From the NCBI RefSeq assembly GCF_018449725.1, contig NZ_JAAVVC010000006.1:1-64000 (forward strand): a stretch of 64,000 nt of DNA, read 5' to 3'. The DNA comes from Pseudomonas sp. dw_612 (GTDB lineage Bacteria; Pseudomonadota; Gammaproteobacteria; Pseudomonadales; Pseudomonadaceae). Made by a program: the position numbers and the translations under genes. Below the pieces are notes generated by a model. It did no database searches. It was given only the letters and a program-made list of their open reading frames with translations, and was not told the origin of the DNA. Positions 17,731-26,969 of this stretch are shown piece by piece (position 1 is the stretch's first letter; each line of letters opens with the position of its first letter).

Positions 17731-19200
17731 TCAGAACGGATACGGACGTGGCGCGTGTTGCACGCTGATCCAGTGGTCGGTGGTGAAGGCGTCGATGATC
17801 CAGTCGCCGTTGAAACGTCCCAAACCGCTGTTTTTCACCCCGCCAAACATGCTGTTGGGGCTGTCGTTGGCCGGGATGTCGTTGATGTGCGCCATGCCTG
17901 CCTGCAACTGCTGGGCGAAGCGCAGGCCGCGGCCTTCGTCGCGGGTGAACACCGCGCTGCTCAAGCCGTATTCGGTGTCGTTGGCCATGTTCAAGGCATG
18001 AATTTCATTGTCGGCGCGGATGATCTGCGCAATCGGGCTGAACAGCTCGGCCTGGGCCAGCGCCGAGTCATTGCTGACCGGACCGAACACATGCGGCGGC
18101 AACACCAGCCCTTGCGCCTCGCCGCCGAGCAGTTGCGGCAGGCCATCGGCGCGGGCCTGGGCGATGTGCGCCAATGCGCCGTCCAGTTGACGACGGTTGA
18201 TCAGCGGGCCGATCACCGTGTCGGCGGCGTCCGGGTCGCCGAACTTCAGGCGCGACACCCGTTCGATGAACAGTTCGACAAAGTCGTTGTAGAGCGAGCG
18301 GTCAACGATGATCCGGTTGGTGCTCATGCAGATCTGGCCCTGATGCAGGAAGCGCCCGACCACAGCGGCATGCACCGCGTGCTCCAGATCGGCGTCATCA
18401 AGGACCACCAGCGGCGCGTTGCCGCCCAACTCCAGCGCGACGTGCTTGAGGGTGCTGGCGGCGGCGATCTGCGCGTTGATATGACGACCGACGTTGTTCG
18501 AGCCGGTAAAAGAGATAAAACGCAGCGCAGGATGCCGGACGAACGCATCGCCAATCTCGCTGTTCTGGCCCACCACCACGTTCAACAGCCCGGCCGGCAG
18601 ACCGGCTTCTTCATAGATGCGCGCCAGCAGCAGGCCGCCAGTGATCGGAGTTTCCTGGGACGGCTTCACCACCACCGCGTTGCCGAGGGCCAGCGCCGGG
18701 GCGATTGAACGGTGCGACAGGTGCATTGGCCAGTTCCACGGGCTGATCACGCCGATCACCCCCAGCGGCTTGCGATAGACGCGGCTTTCCTTGTCGGCGA
18801 TATCAATCGGTAGAATCCGCCCCACAACCCGGTTGGGGAAGGTCGCGGCTTCGAGCATGCCATCGCGCACGGCGGCCCATTCCATGTTGGCCTTGGTGCG
18901 GGTGCTGCCGCTTTCACGGATCAGCCAGCTGACGATTTCTTCGCGGCGGGTCTGCATGATCTGCACCGCGCGGTGAAACACTGCGCTGCGTTCGGCCGGC
19001 AAGGTGCGCGCCCACTTCAACTGTGCGGCTTGAGCGGACTGGCAGGCCCGTTCGAGGTCAGTGAGGTCGGCCAGTTGCAGTTCGGCGATCACCTCGCCGT
19101 TGTACGGGTTGGTGTCCAGCAACGGGCGACCACTGCCGCCGCTGCGCTGCTCACCGTCGATGTATTGCCCGGCAAAACCGGTGTAGTGACTGGTGCTCAT
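17731..19200 (-). CDS. Aromatic aldehyde dehydrogenase (benzaldehyde/vanillin type)
   Basis: 489 residues. Motifs: substrate/NAD Asn in SPWNWPMHL, base Glu in LELGGNAPL, nucleophile Cys in QGQICMSTN. It resembles benzaldehyde, salicylaldehyde and vanillin dehydrogenases. It would oxidise the aldehyde made by the neighbouring alcohol dehydrogenase to an aromatic acid, which the amidohydrolase encoded just upstream could decarboxylate. It is a close paralogue of the enzyme at 55927-57423, down to the C-terminal HWxSVQHxPRxYPF ending. GAGAG precedes the ATG. Confidence 0.93.
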   Translation of the reverse strand: MSTSHYTGFAGQYIDGEQRSGGSGRPLLDTNPYNGEVIAELQLADLTDLERACQSAQAAQLKWARTLPAERSAVFHRAVQIMQTRREEIVSWLIRESGSTRTKANMEWAAVRDGMLEAATFPNRVVGRILPIDIADKESRVYRKPLGVIGVISPWNWPMHLSHRSIAPALALGNAVVVKPSQETPITGGLLLARIYEEAGLPAGLLNVVVGQNSEIGDAFVRHPALRFISFTGSNNVGRHINAQIAAASTLKHVALELGGNAPLVVLDDADLEHAVHAAVVGRFLHQGQICMSTNRIIVDRSLYNDFVELFIERVSRLKFGDPDAADTVIGPLINRRQLDGALAHIAQARADGLPQLLGGEAQGLVLPPHVFGPVSNDSALAQAELFSPIAQIIRADNEIHALNMANDTEYGLSSAVFTRDEGRGLRFAQQLQAGMAHINDIPANDSPNSMFGGVKNSGLGRFNGDWIIDAFTTDHWISVQHAPRPYPF

Positions 19201-19248
19201 AATCTTCGCTCTCTAAAGGGTGACGAGCGCCGCGCGCTCGTGGCGGTC

Positions 19249-20244
19249 TCAGCCTCGGCGCAAACGCGGGAACAAGCGCAGCGCATTACCACGGGCAATC
19301 GCTTCGTGTTCGCTGGCGCTCAAACCTTCAAGCTCGCGGAAATGCTTCACGTTGGCGGCGACATTGGCCGCCGGCTGGAACGGAAAGTCCGTGCCGAACA
19401 GGATCTGCGACAGCGGCGCCAGGGTGCGCAAACCGTCGAAGGTCGGCTGGTTGGCCGACATCGCCACGTCGTAGTACAGCCGTTGCAATTCCTCGATCAC
19501 TTCGGTCCCCGGCTTGGGCGTCGGCTTCATCTGCGGCATGCCGGACAACAGCGCGATGCGCCGGGCAATCGACGGCAGTACGCCACCGGCGTGGGGCAGG
19601 ATCAGGTTCAGGTCCGGGCAGCGCTTGAAGGTGTTGGAAAACACCAGGTCGATCACCGTGCGGGCGGTGTCCACCGGGAATTCGAACAACGGCGCCGGGC
19701 GACCCAGGCCCACCGCGTCGAAGCATTGCGGCGACGTCGGGTGCAGGAACACCGTGGCCTGGCGGCGGTTCAATTCATCGAAAATCGGCGCCAGATCTTC
19801 GCTGCCCAGGTACTTGCCGTCGGCGTTGGTTTCGATCACCACACCGTCGAATTTCAGTTCGTCGAAGGCGTAGGCGATTTCCGCCAGCGACGCCTGAACG
19901 TGGGGTAATGGTAGCGTCGCGAAACCACCGAAACGGCCGGGGTGCTGCTGGATGACGGCGGCGGTGTCTTCGTTGATCGCGCGGGCCAGGGCCACGCGCT
20001 CGTGTTTTTCCTTGAGAAAGCTGACGCTGGGCGACGAGACGGACAGGATCATCGTCTCGATATTGCCGGCGTCCATGACCGCGAGGGCCTTTTCCGGCGA
20101 CCACTCCGGCACCGGATAACCGCCGTCCAGGGTCAGCAGACCGGCGTTGGTCAGTGCCGCTTTATAGGTCGGCGACAGGCAATGGGCATGAACATCGATC
20201 AGGCCGCAGTGGCAGCGCGCTGTCGAATCGGTGGGCAGGGACAT
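19249..20244 (-). CDS. Amidohydrolase-family aromatic acid decarboxylase (ACMSD / 6-methylsalicylate decarboxylase-like)
   Basis: 331 residues from the ATG at 20244 (GAGG upstream; a TTG six codons earlier is unlikely). Metal ligands of the ACMSD-type barrel are visible: IDVHAH at the N-terminus, HPTSP mid-protein, LPHAGG, and the acid in FGTDFPF. The family performs non-oxidative decarboxylation of aromatic or semialdehyde acids. The pattern GFATLPLPHVQAS and YLGSEDLAPIFDEL is like fungal-type 6-methylsalicylate decarboxylases. In this operon it probably removes CO2 from the acid formed by the aldehyde dehydrogenase to give a phenol. Hydrolysis is an alternative. Confidence 0.85.
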   Translation of the reverse strand: MSLPTDSTARCHCGLIDVHAHCLSPTYKAALTNAGLLTLDGGYPVPEWSPEKALAVMDAGNIETMILSVSSPSVSFLKEKHERVALARAINEDTAAVIQQHPGRFGGFATLPLPHVQASLAEIAYAFDELKFDGVVIETNADGKYLGSEDLAPIFDELNRRQATVFLHPTSPQCFDAVGLGRPAPLFEFPVDTARTVIDLVFSNTFKRCPDLNLILPHAGGVLPSIARRIALLSGMPQMKPTPKPGTEVIEELQRLYYDVAMSANQPTFDGLRTLAPLSQILFGTDFPFQPAANVAANVKHFRELEGLSASEHEAIARGNALRLFPRLRRG

Positions 20245-20258
20245 GGCGATTCCTCGAC

Positions 20259-21188
20259 TCAATACAATTGCAATTCGATCGGCAACCAGCCGTAGCCACT
20301 ATCGCGTTCGACCAGATGACCATGGCCCGGAAACGGGAAGTGGTAGGACAGAACGGCGTAGCGTTTGCGGGCGACTTCTTCGAGGACTTTGATGCGGGTG
20401 TGAGCGGCGGCCGCATTGTCATAGTCGAACAGGAAACCCCATTGCGGCCGCTGCAACAGCAACACCTGGTGGTGACACAGATCGCCCCAGAGCACGAGCG
20501 TCTGCTCCTGGCTTTCGATTTTGTACAGGGTGTGGCCCGGGCTGTGACCGGGGGTGCTGACTGCGGTGATGCCGGGCAGCAGTTCGAAGCCGTCACCGAT
20601 CAGGATGATGCGTTCCAGTTCCACGTACGGCGTGAGGTTCTTGTGCGCACCCAGGAAGTGGTCGCGCATGTGCGGGTTCATCGCTTCGCCCTTGGGCGTC
20701 GACAGAATGCTCAGGTCGGTCCAGTAATCCAGTTCGCGTGGGTCGATGGCGATCCGTGCATTCGGGTAGAGCAACTGACCGTCATCGTCCACCAGGCCCC
20801 AGCAGTGGTCGGGGTGGGCGTGGGTGAGGGCGACGATGTCGATGTCCGCCGGGTCGATGCCCGCCGCGCGCAGGTTGGTCAGGGCCTGGCCGGTTTGCGC
20901 GCCGAAGGTCTTGATGCCGAACTCGGCATTGACCCCGGAACCAGTGTCGAATAACACCAGTTGGCTGCCGGTGTTGACGATCAGAATGTTCTGGTTCAGG
21001 GACATCCGGTCTTTGGGCAGGAAGTTGTCTTCCAGCAACTGGTCGATTTCCTTCGGATCAGCGCCGATGAAGGTCGGATGCGGCGCGCCCATGTGCAATG
21101 GGCCGTCGGTGATTACCGTGCATTCGAATTCGCCGTGCATGAAACGAGTCCAGCCACCTTGCAGTTGCTGAGTGAATGAAGCGCTCAT
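20259..21188 (-). CDS. Metallo-beta-lactamase-fold hydrolase
   Basis: 309 residues with the binuclear zinc motif THAHPDHCWG (HxHxDH), a downstream GHSPGHT histidine and WGDLCHH region. The fold covers lactonases, thioesterases and glyoxalase II-like enzymes. AGGTGACCT precedes the ATG. Its place between the ring-cleavage dioxygenase and the decarboxylase genes suggests hydrolysis of a lactone or ring-cleavage product; this is inference from context only. Confidence 0.88.
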   Translation of the reverse strand: MSASFTQQLQGGWTRFMHGEFECTVITDGPLHMGAPHPTFIGADPKEIDQLLEDNFLPKDRMSLNQNILIVNTGSQLVLFDTGSGVNAEFGIKTFGAQTGQALTNLRAAGIDPADIDIVALTHAHPDHCWGLVDDDGQLLYPNARIAIDPRELDYWTDLSILSTPKGEAMNPHMRDHFLGAHKNLTPYVELERIILIGDGFELLPGITAVSTPGHSPGHTLYKIESQEQTLVLWGDLCHHQVLLLQRPQWGFLFDYDNAAAAHTRIKVLEEVARKRYAVLSYHFPFPGHGHLVERDSGYGWLPIELQLY

Positions 21189-21235
21189 AGGTCACCTGTC
21201 TGTTGTTATTGTCGTGTTGATGGGGAAGGCGTCGC

Positions 21236-22084
21236 TCAGGTTCTGATCCAGGCCTTGCCCCAGGAGTTGAGTGAGTATTCGCAGTGCGGCCAGACGCCGG
21301 CCTGGCGCTCCGGGCGGGTGATTTCCAACTCGGAAGACAGCTCCAGGCGATTGCGGTCGGCATCCACCACCATGAAGAACAGGTTGTTGCCGGGGCCGTG
21401 GCGACCGGGGCCGAAGAAGATCGTGATGTGTTCCTTGGCGAAGCGATCACCCCAGTCGCGGATGTCGTTCCACTCATTGGTTTCGTAGCAGTGGTGATCC
21501 AGTTCGTTGCGCGAGCCACGGAAGAACGCCAGTGAGTGGTGTTCGTTGTCCGAGCGCATGAAGCGGGTCATGAGTGCGCCGTTGGCCTCATCGACGACAT
21601 CGTCGGACACGGTGAAACCGACCTTGTTGATGTAGAAGTCCAGCACCGCTTCCAGCTCGGTGGTCTGGAACACCACATGTTGCAAGCGGCCCGGCATGCC
21701 GGGGTGGCTGGCGTCGGGAATGTCCCGGCCAACACCGAACAGTAACTGCCGGCCCTGGGGGTCGCGGATGCTGAAGGCGTTGTCTTCCAGCAACGGCGAA
21801 CGGACGTCCTCGGTCTGGCAATCGCGAGTCTGCAGGTTGATGCGCAAGCGGTTGAGGCTGGCCTGGTCGGCGACACCATAGGCGGCGGCGAGAAAGCCGT
21901 TGCTGTCGGCCGGGCTGATTAATACCGCGCGTTGCGGCCCGGTCAGCACCCAGGTGCCATCGGCTTGTCGGTAGCCCTGCAAATCGAGCATGCGTGAGTA
22001 GAAATCGACCTGGCGCTGCGGCTCTTTGCTGGAGAGGTGCAGGTATAACAGGCGCGCGGGGGTTTGAGTCTGCAACGTATGCAT
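21236..22084 (-). CDS. Extradiol (catechol 2,3-) dioxygenase, VOC family
   Basis: 282 residues in two vicinal-oxygen-chelate modules. Fe(II) ligands expected for type I extradiol enzymes are present in the C-terminal module: His in LQHVVFQT, His in LDHHCYE and Glu in RLELSSELE. Family members cleave catechols next to the hydroxyls to give a yellow semialdehyde or keto acid. AAGGAGACCGTC precedes the ATG. It follows the ring hydroxylase gene by 20 bp, so the hydroxylase product is its likely substrate. Confidence 0.9.
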   Translation of the reverse strand: MHTLQTQTPARLLYLHLSSKEPQRQVDFYSRMLDLQGYRQADGTWVLTGPQRAVLISPADSNGFLAAAYGVADQASLNRLRINLQTRDCQTEDVRSPLLEDNAFSIRDPQGRQLLFGVGRDIPDASHPGMPGRLQHVVFQTTELEAVLDFYINKVGFTVSDDVVDEANGALMTRFMRSDNEHHSLAFFRGSRNELDHHCYETNEWNDIRDWGDRFAKEHITIFFGPGRHGPGNNLFFMVVDADRNRLELSSELEITRPERQAGVWPHCEYSLNSWGKAWIRT

Positions 22085-22104
22085 GACGGTCTCCTTGGCG
22101 GTGA

Positions 22105-23763
22105 TTACGGAGTCAGGGTGTCGACGAGGGTGCCGCGCGGGTCCATCGCGGCACTGGCCGGGATCTGATGAATGCCCAGCAGGGTGGCAAAACCATTGGC
22201 GATGGTTTGCTCCTCGGCGAGGGGGAAAATCGCCGCGACATAGCGGTCCGGGCGCAACAGCAACAGTTGTCCCGAAGGCTCGCCGAGCAAGGTCGCGAGG
22301 GCGCCGTCGCGGTCGACCCAGACGTGTTCGGCGCTGGCCGAATCAACCTGGCTGCCCTTGGGCAGAATCAGGATGCGCCGCGCTTCAAGGCGATCCCACA
22401 ACGGGTGTTTCAGGGCACTTAATCGACTGTCGACGAGGGGCGCGTATTGCAGCAGGGCGAAACCGGTGCCGAGGACTTTATCCAGCAGCACCGAATGGCC
22501 CGCTGCGTCCTCGACTGTCGGTTGCGGGAACATCTGCCCGCAGCTCAACTGGCCGGCGCTGCCGTTGCCGATCACCAGGCCCTGAGTGAAGCGCGGCTTG
22601 GGCTTGAAGCGCATCTGCAGGAAGTAATCCCGCAGCGGCGGCAGCAGGCCGATCACGCGGAAGGCTGCGCTGATCAGGTTCGCCCGCCACACACTGGCAG
22701 GCGCCATGACCACACCCAGGCCCAGGGCCAGTTTGATCAAGGCCCAGGCGTGATCGCGGCGCTCGGTTTCATAACTGTCCAGGGCATCGCTGCTCAGGTG
22801 ACCCTTGAACACCCCGGCCAGTTTCCAGCCCAGGTTGTGCGCATCCCGCACGCCGCTGTTCATGCCTTGCCCGGCGTAGGGCGGGGTCAGGTGCGCGGCG
22901 TCACCGGCCAGGAAAATCCGGCCTTCGCGCCAGCGCTCGGCCACCCGGGCGTGGAAGGTGTACACGGTCTTGCGCACGATGGAGAGCGGTTTGTCGCCGC
23001 GAAAGGGTTTGACCAGTGCTTTGATCCGCGCTTCGTCGAGCATTTCGGCATCGGTTTCGTCGGCCTTGAGCATGAACTCGTAGCGCCGGGTGCGATGCGG
23101 ACCGGGCACATCCACCGTCGGGCGACGGGCGTCGCAATACATCCGGCATTGCCAGAACGGATCGTCGTCCTGATCGGTGTCCACCACCAGCCAGCGCGAC
23201 TGGAAGCTTGAGCCGACCATGTTGATGCCCAACTGTTTGCGCACCGGACTGCGACCACCGTCACACGCCACCAGATACCGCGCCTTGACGGTCAGGATCT
23301 CGCCATTGGCATCGCGCACGCTGGCGGTGACGCCCGTCGCATCCTGCTCGACGTGCAGCAGTTCATGGTCGAAGCCGACGCGCAGGTTATCGAAGCGGTG
23401 CATGCCTTCGTGCAAGGTGGCTTCGAACAGTGGCTGGCGAAACGCATTGCGCTTGGGAAAACCGTACAGGGTCGAGGTCGGCTCGACCTTGCCGAAGCAA
23501 CGGCCGCCGGGGCGTGTGTAGTAATGCACGCCGTAGCCGGGCACGACATCCTTGAGCACGGCTTGATCCATGCCCACGGCCTGCATGGTGCGCAGGGACT
23601 CATCGTCGATCGAAACAGCGCGAGGTTCGCCCACGGTGCTCTGTTTGCGATCGATGATGAACGTCTCCACACCCGCCTGGCCCAGGTAGTTGGCCAGCGT
23701 CAGACCGGTGGGGCCGGCGCCGCTGATGAGCACGCCGGTGTTGATAATCTTGGAAGTGGTCAT
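22105..23763 (-). CDS. FAD-dependent aromatic ring hydroxylase (MhpA-like)
   Basis: 552 residues from ATG 23763. N-terminal FAD motif GAGPTGLTLANYLGQAG; central CDGGRSPVRKQLG (DG motif); GDAAHLTPPYAGQGMNSG (GD motif); C-terminal thioredoxin-like domain. This is the class A flavoprotein monooxygenase layout of 3-(3-hydroxyphenyl)propionate and resorcinol hydroxylases, which use NAD(P)H and O2 to add an ortho hydroxyl to a phenol. It sits between the IclR regulator (18 bp upstream) and the extradiol dioxygenase genes, the classical hydroxylase-then-ring-cleavage order. The ribosome site is weak. Confidence 0.92.
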   Translation of the reverse strand: MTTSKIINTGVLISGAGPTGLTLANYLGQAGVETFIIDRKQSTVGEPRAVSIDDESLRTMQAVGMDQAVLKDVVPGYGVHYYTRPGGRCFGKVEPTSTLYGFPKRNAFRQPLFEATLHEGMHRFDNLRVGFDHELLHVEQDATGVTASVRDANGEILTVKARYLVACDGGRSPVRKQLGINMVGSSFQSRWLVVDTDQDDDPFWQCRMYCDARRPTVDVPGPHRTRRYEFMLKADETDAEMLDEARIKALVKPFRGDKPLSIVRKTVYTFHARVAERWREGRIFLAGDAAHLTPPYAGQGMNSGVRDAHNLGWKLAGVFKGHLSSDALDSYETERRDHAWALIKLALGLGVVMAPASVWRANLISAAFRVIGLLPPLRDYFLQMRFKPKPRFTQGLVIGNGSAGQLSCGQMFPQPTVEDAAGHSVLLDKVLGTGFALLQYAPLVDSRLSALKHPLWDRLEARRILILPKGSQVDSASAEHVWVDRDGALATLLGEPSGQLLLLRPDRYVAAIFPLAEEQTIANGFATLLGIHQIPASAAMDPRGTLVDTLTP

Positions 23764-23781
23764 GATCAATACCGATGTTGT

Positions 23782-24615
23782 TTAGTCCAACGGCCGGGGA
23801 CGCCCGGAAAAAGCCTGCATGAGTTGCGACAGTTTTTGCGCCAGTTCCACGACTTGCTGGCCGTACTCGTCATCGCGTTCGGCGTCGCACTCACTGTCCA
23901 GGCGTACGCAGCTGATGCTGCCGATGGCCTTGCCGTCGCTGTCGAAGATCGGCGCCGCGACCCCGCAAATACCGCTGTCGACTTCGGCCCGCGAGACGAC
24001 ATAGCCTTTTTTGCGCAGGCGCTGCATGGCGCGACGGAATTCTTCCCAGTTCTGCCCCAGATGGCTCAGGCGCACCTCTTCGTGCTTCTCCAGGTACAAG
24101 CGGTTGTGCTGGCGTGAACCGAGGTTGGCGAGGATCGCCTTGGAGGTTGCGCCGAGGAACAACGGGCGAGGCGTGCCACGGGTGTAGCTGACTTCGCTGG
24201 CGAGGCTGCCGCTCTGGTGCACGCACACGACCTGGTCCTTGAACAACCGACACGTCAGCCAGACCTGGGATTCGCTCCACTGCGGAAACTCCCTCTCCAG
24301 TTGGCTGGCGGCGCGCACCAATGGATCGCTAACCCGCAACTGCCGGTCCCAGGTGATGATCCGTGCACCGAGTGCATAGCGACCGGCTTCGACCTGGAAC
24401 AGCAAATCCACATCGGCCAGTTCACGCACATAGCGGTAGATCGTCGAGCGGGTGAAACCCATGGCAGTGCCCAGGTCGTCGACGGTCCACACCGGTTGAT
24501 GCTCGGTGAACAGGTCCAGCACTTTGAGCATGCGCTCCAGGCTGGAGCCCTTGGTGTCGGCAGCGCTTTCCGTTGAGTCGGCCAGCGTCTCGGCAGGTTT
24601 GTTCGCGTCGGTCAT
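23782..24615 (-). CDS. IclR-family regulator inside the aromatic operon
   Basis: 277 residues from ATG 24615, which lies 2 bp past the stop of the FAH-family gene; a longer N-terminus read through that gene is rejected. N-terminal winged helix (LERMLKVLDLFTEHQP, WTVDDLGTAMGFTRSTIYRYVREL) and a C-terminal GAF-like effector domain (GATSKAILANL, CGVAAPIFDSDGKAIGSIS). IclR proteins govern many aromatic degradation pathways and bind short repeated boxes. Encoded inside the operon it probably controls, it would be autoregulated; tandem boxes upstream of the first gene at 26.9 kb are the likely target. Confidence 0.92.
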   Translation of the reverse strand: MTDANKPAETLADSTESAADTKGSSLERMLKVLDLFTEHQPVWTVDDLGTAMGFTRSTIYRYVRELADVDLLFQVEAGRYALGARIITWDRQLRVSDPLVRAASQLEREFPQWSESQVWLTCRLFKDQVVCVHQSGSLASEVSYTRGTPRPLFLGATSKAILANLGSRQHNRLYLEKHEEVRLSHLGQNWEEFRRAMQRLRKKGYVVSRAEVDSGICGVAAPIFDSDGKAIGSISCVRLDSECDAERDDEYGQQVVELAQKLSQLMQAFSGRPRPLD

Positions 24616-24617
24616 GA

Positions 24618-25469
24618 TCAAATCTCGTCCGTGATGGTGTTGCGAAGAATGCCGAGGCCGGAAATTTCCACTTCCACCACGTCGCCCGGTTTCATCCACA
24701 CCGGTGGTTCACGGAATGCGCCGACGCCGCCGGTGGTGCCGCTGACGATCACATCGCCGGGGGCCAGTTCGGTGAAAGTGGTGCAGTACTCGATGAGCTT
24801 GCGCACGTCGAAAATCATGTCGCTGGTGTTGGTGTGCTGCATGATTTCGCCGTTGAGCCGGGTAGTCAGTTCCAGCGCCTGTGGATCTGGGATTTCATCG
24901 GCGGTCACCAGCCACGGGCCGAAACCACCGGTCTGCGGGAAGTTCTTGCCGGGCACGAACTGGATCGTGTGCTTCTGCCAGTCGCGCACGCTGCCATCGT
25001 TGTAGCAGGCGTAACCGGCGACATAGTCGAGGGCGTTTTCGGCTTTGACATGGCGCGCTTTCTTGCCGATGACGATGGCCAGTTCACCTTCGAAGTCCAG
25101 CTTGTGCGAGGCTTTCGGGCGCAGGATCGATTGCAGGTGCGCGGTCTGGCTGTCGGCGAAACGGGTGAAGATCATCGGGTAGGTCGGCATGTCGCGGCCG
25201 GTTTCACGGACATGGGTGGCGTAGTTGATGCCGATGCACAGCACTTTGCCCGGGTTGGGAATCACTGGCATGAACGTGACGTCGCTCAAGGCCAGGCGGG
25301 GCAGTGCGGCGAGGCTGGCCGGTGTCAGGTCGCTCAGCAGGCCGTGGGTGATCGCGGCTTTCAGGTCATAGCCGAGGTCGGATTTGAGTGATTGCAGGTC
25401 GATCACCTGATCGCCATCGACGATGCCGTAGCTGGGGATTCCCTGGTTGAAGAAACTGGCAATTTTCAT
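24618..25469 (-). CDS. Fumarylacetoacetate-hydrolase-family protein
   Basis: 283 residues from ATG 25469 (AGGAGACACACC upstream; a start 32 codons earlier has none). Metal ligands are in DFEGELAIVIGK and the C-terminal lobe has SGTTGGVGAFREP and KPGDVVEVEISGLG, diagnostic for the FAH fold. Members hydrolyse or hydrate the 1,3-diketo or 2-oxo-4-ene acids made after ring cleavage (fumarylpyruvate, HHDD, 2-oxopent-4-dienoate). In this operon it should process the extradiol product. Exact reaction not decidable. Confidence 0.92.
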   Translation of the reverse strand: MKIASFFNQGIPSYGIVDGDQVIDLQSLKSDLGYDLKAAITHGLLSDLTPASLAALPRLALSDVTFMPVIPNPGKVLCIGINYATHVRETGRDMPTYPMIFTRFADSQTAHLQSILRPKASHKLDFEGELAIVIGKKARHVKAENALDYVAGYACYNDGSVRDWQKHTIQFVPGKNFPQTGGFGPWLVTADEIPDPQALELTTRLNGEIMQHTNTSDMIFDVRKLIEYCTTFTELAPGDVIVSGTTGGVGAFREPPVWMKPGDVVEVEISGLGILRNTITDEI

Positions 25470-25488
25470 GGTGTGTCTCCTGAGAGGA

Positions 25489-26844
25489 TTAATAAGTCGG
25501 GGCAGGGTGAGAGGCGTTGTACCGGCGCTGGCTGAAATGGATCGCCAACAGGGCGCACAAGGCAATCAGGCTGGGAATCAGCGCGGCCATGAACACTTGC
25601 TGGACGTGCCAGCCAAGGCCGACCATCAGGCCGCCGAGCAAGGGGCCGAGGATCGAGCCGATCCGGCCGACGCCCAGCGCCCAGCCAATGCCGGTGGAGC
25701 GGATTTCCTGGGGATAGAGTTCGGCGGCCAGGGCGTTCAGCCCGGCCTGGGCGCCCTGAATCAGCACGCCCATCAAAAACAGGATGGTCAGGAAGCTCGC
25801 CGCCTTAAGCGGCAACATCACCAGTACCAGGACCAGCACTTGATAGGCCAGGAACTGCGCGATCAACACCCGGTGGGCTCCCAAAGCATCCATCAACCGG
25901 CCCTGGACCAGTGAACCGAGGACACCGCCCAGGCTGAACAGGACGATGGCCTGAACGCCGGTGCTGGCGGGAAGCTGAGCGCTGCTCAATACGGTCGGCA
26001 CCCAGCTCATGATCGAATACAGGATCAGCAGGTTCATGGCATAGGGCAGCCACAGCAGCAGGGTGCGACGCCACATGCCCTGTTCGAACAGACGGCGTGG
26101 GGAAATGCGTGGGGCATTGGCCTGTGGGCGATTGAACAGAGAGTCCGGCAGGGTTTTCAGCGTCGGCATCAACCGCGAAACGATGCGGGTCACGTGGGCG
26201 CGGTTAGCCGGGCTGCGCGACAGGAACTCCACCGATTCCGGCAGGCTGCGCCACAACAGGTCCGCGATGATCAACGGCAGCAGGGCCCCGCAGATAAACA
26301 CGGCGCGCCAGCCCAGGGCCGGGAGCAGTTGTTCGGCAATCAGGCCGGCGGCCATGGCCCCCAACGGCATGCCGCAAAACACCAGGGTCACCGCGCTGCG
26401 GGCATGGCGTTTTGGCGTGTATTCGCAGACCAGGGCAATCAGGTTGGGGATGGCGCCGCCCAGTCCGAGGCCAGTGAGAAAACGCGCCAGCAGCAGTTGT
26501 TCGTAGCTGTGGGTCAGGGCGGTGAAGAGTGAAAACAGGCTGAAGGTGGCGACGCAGCCCAACAGGACTTTCTTGCGCCCAATGCGATCAGCCAGCGGGG
26601 CCAGGCTCAGCGCGCCGACCATCAATCCAAGCAGGGTGCTGGCAAACACCGGACCGAAGCTGGCGGGTGGCAAGCCCAGGGATTCCGCCATCGGGCCGAC
26701 CAGAAAGCCCATGACTTGCGTATCAAAGCCGTCGATGGCGGCGAGGATCACGCACAGGCCAATCAATTCAAGCTGCAAACGCCCCATGGGACGTTGGTCG
26801 ATCACGTCGCTCAGGACGTTTTGGGTTTCAGGCACGGTTTGCAT
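25489..26844 (-). CDS. Aromatic acid:H+ symporter (MFS, AAHS family)
   Basis: 451 residues from ATG 26844; the 18 codons upstream lack a ribosome site. About 12 transmembrane helices. The DGFDTQVMGFLVGPM segment in helix 1 and APLADRIGRKK in loop 2-3 are hallmarks of the AAHS branch (PcaK, BenK, MhpT). It is the first gene of the leftward catabolic operon and likely imports the aromatic substrate with protons. Two 20-bp direct repeats lie 80-125 bp upstream of the start and probably bind the IclR regulator. Confidence 0.92.
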   Translation of the reverse strand: MQTVPETQNVLSDVIDQRPMGRLQLELIGLCVILAAIDGFDTQVMGFLVGPMAESLGLPPASFGPVFASTLLGLMVGALSLAPLADRIGRKKVLLGCVATFSLFSLFTALTHSYEQLLLARFLTGLGLGGAIPNLIALVCEYTPKRHARSAVTLVFCGMPLGAMAAGLIAEQLLPALGWRAVFICGALLPLIIADLLWRSLPESVEFLSRSPANRAHVTRIVSRLMPTLKTLPDSLFNRPQANAPRISPRRLFEQGMWRRTLLLWLPYAMNLLILYSIMSWVPTVLSSAQLPASTGVQAIVLFSLGGVLGSLVQGRLMDALGAHRVLIAQFLAYQVLVLVLVMLPLKAASFLTILFLMGVLIQGAQAGLNALAAELYPQEIRSTGIGWALGVGRIGSILGPLLGGLMVGLGWHVQQVFMAALIPSLIALCALLAIHFSQRRYNASHPAPTY

Positions 26845-26923
26845 GGCATGGACTCTTCTTTTTGTTATTGCGGCCCGTGTTTCGGCAGGTGGGCCCATGG
26901 AGCCAATCTAGTCCCAATCAAAA

Positions 26924-26943
26924 ATTCTGTAAATAGAGATTTA
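26924..26943. promoter_or_regulatory. Operator-like box 1 upstream of aromatic operon
   Basis: ATTCTGTAAATAGAGATTTA. It shares ATTCTG at one end and GAGATTTA at the other with the box at 26950-26969; starts are 26 bp apart, about 2.5 helical turns. Tandem boxes like these are typical of IclR-family targets. Confidence 0.6.
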
Positions 26944-26949
26944 ACAAAT

Positions 26950-26969
26950 ATTCTGCATTGTGAGATTTA
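26950..26969. promoter_or_regulatory. Operator-like box 2 upstream of aromatic operon
   Basis: ATTCTGCATTGTGAGATTTA, the second direct repeat. The part from 26957 to 26972 recurs with one mismatch upstream of the aldehyde dehydrogenase gene at 10332-10347, on the other strand. Confidence 0.6.
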
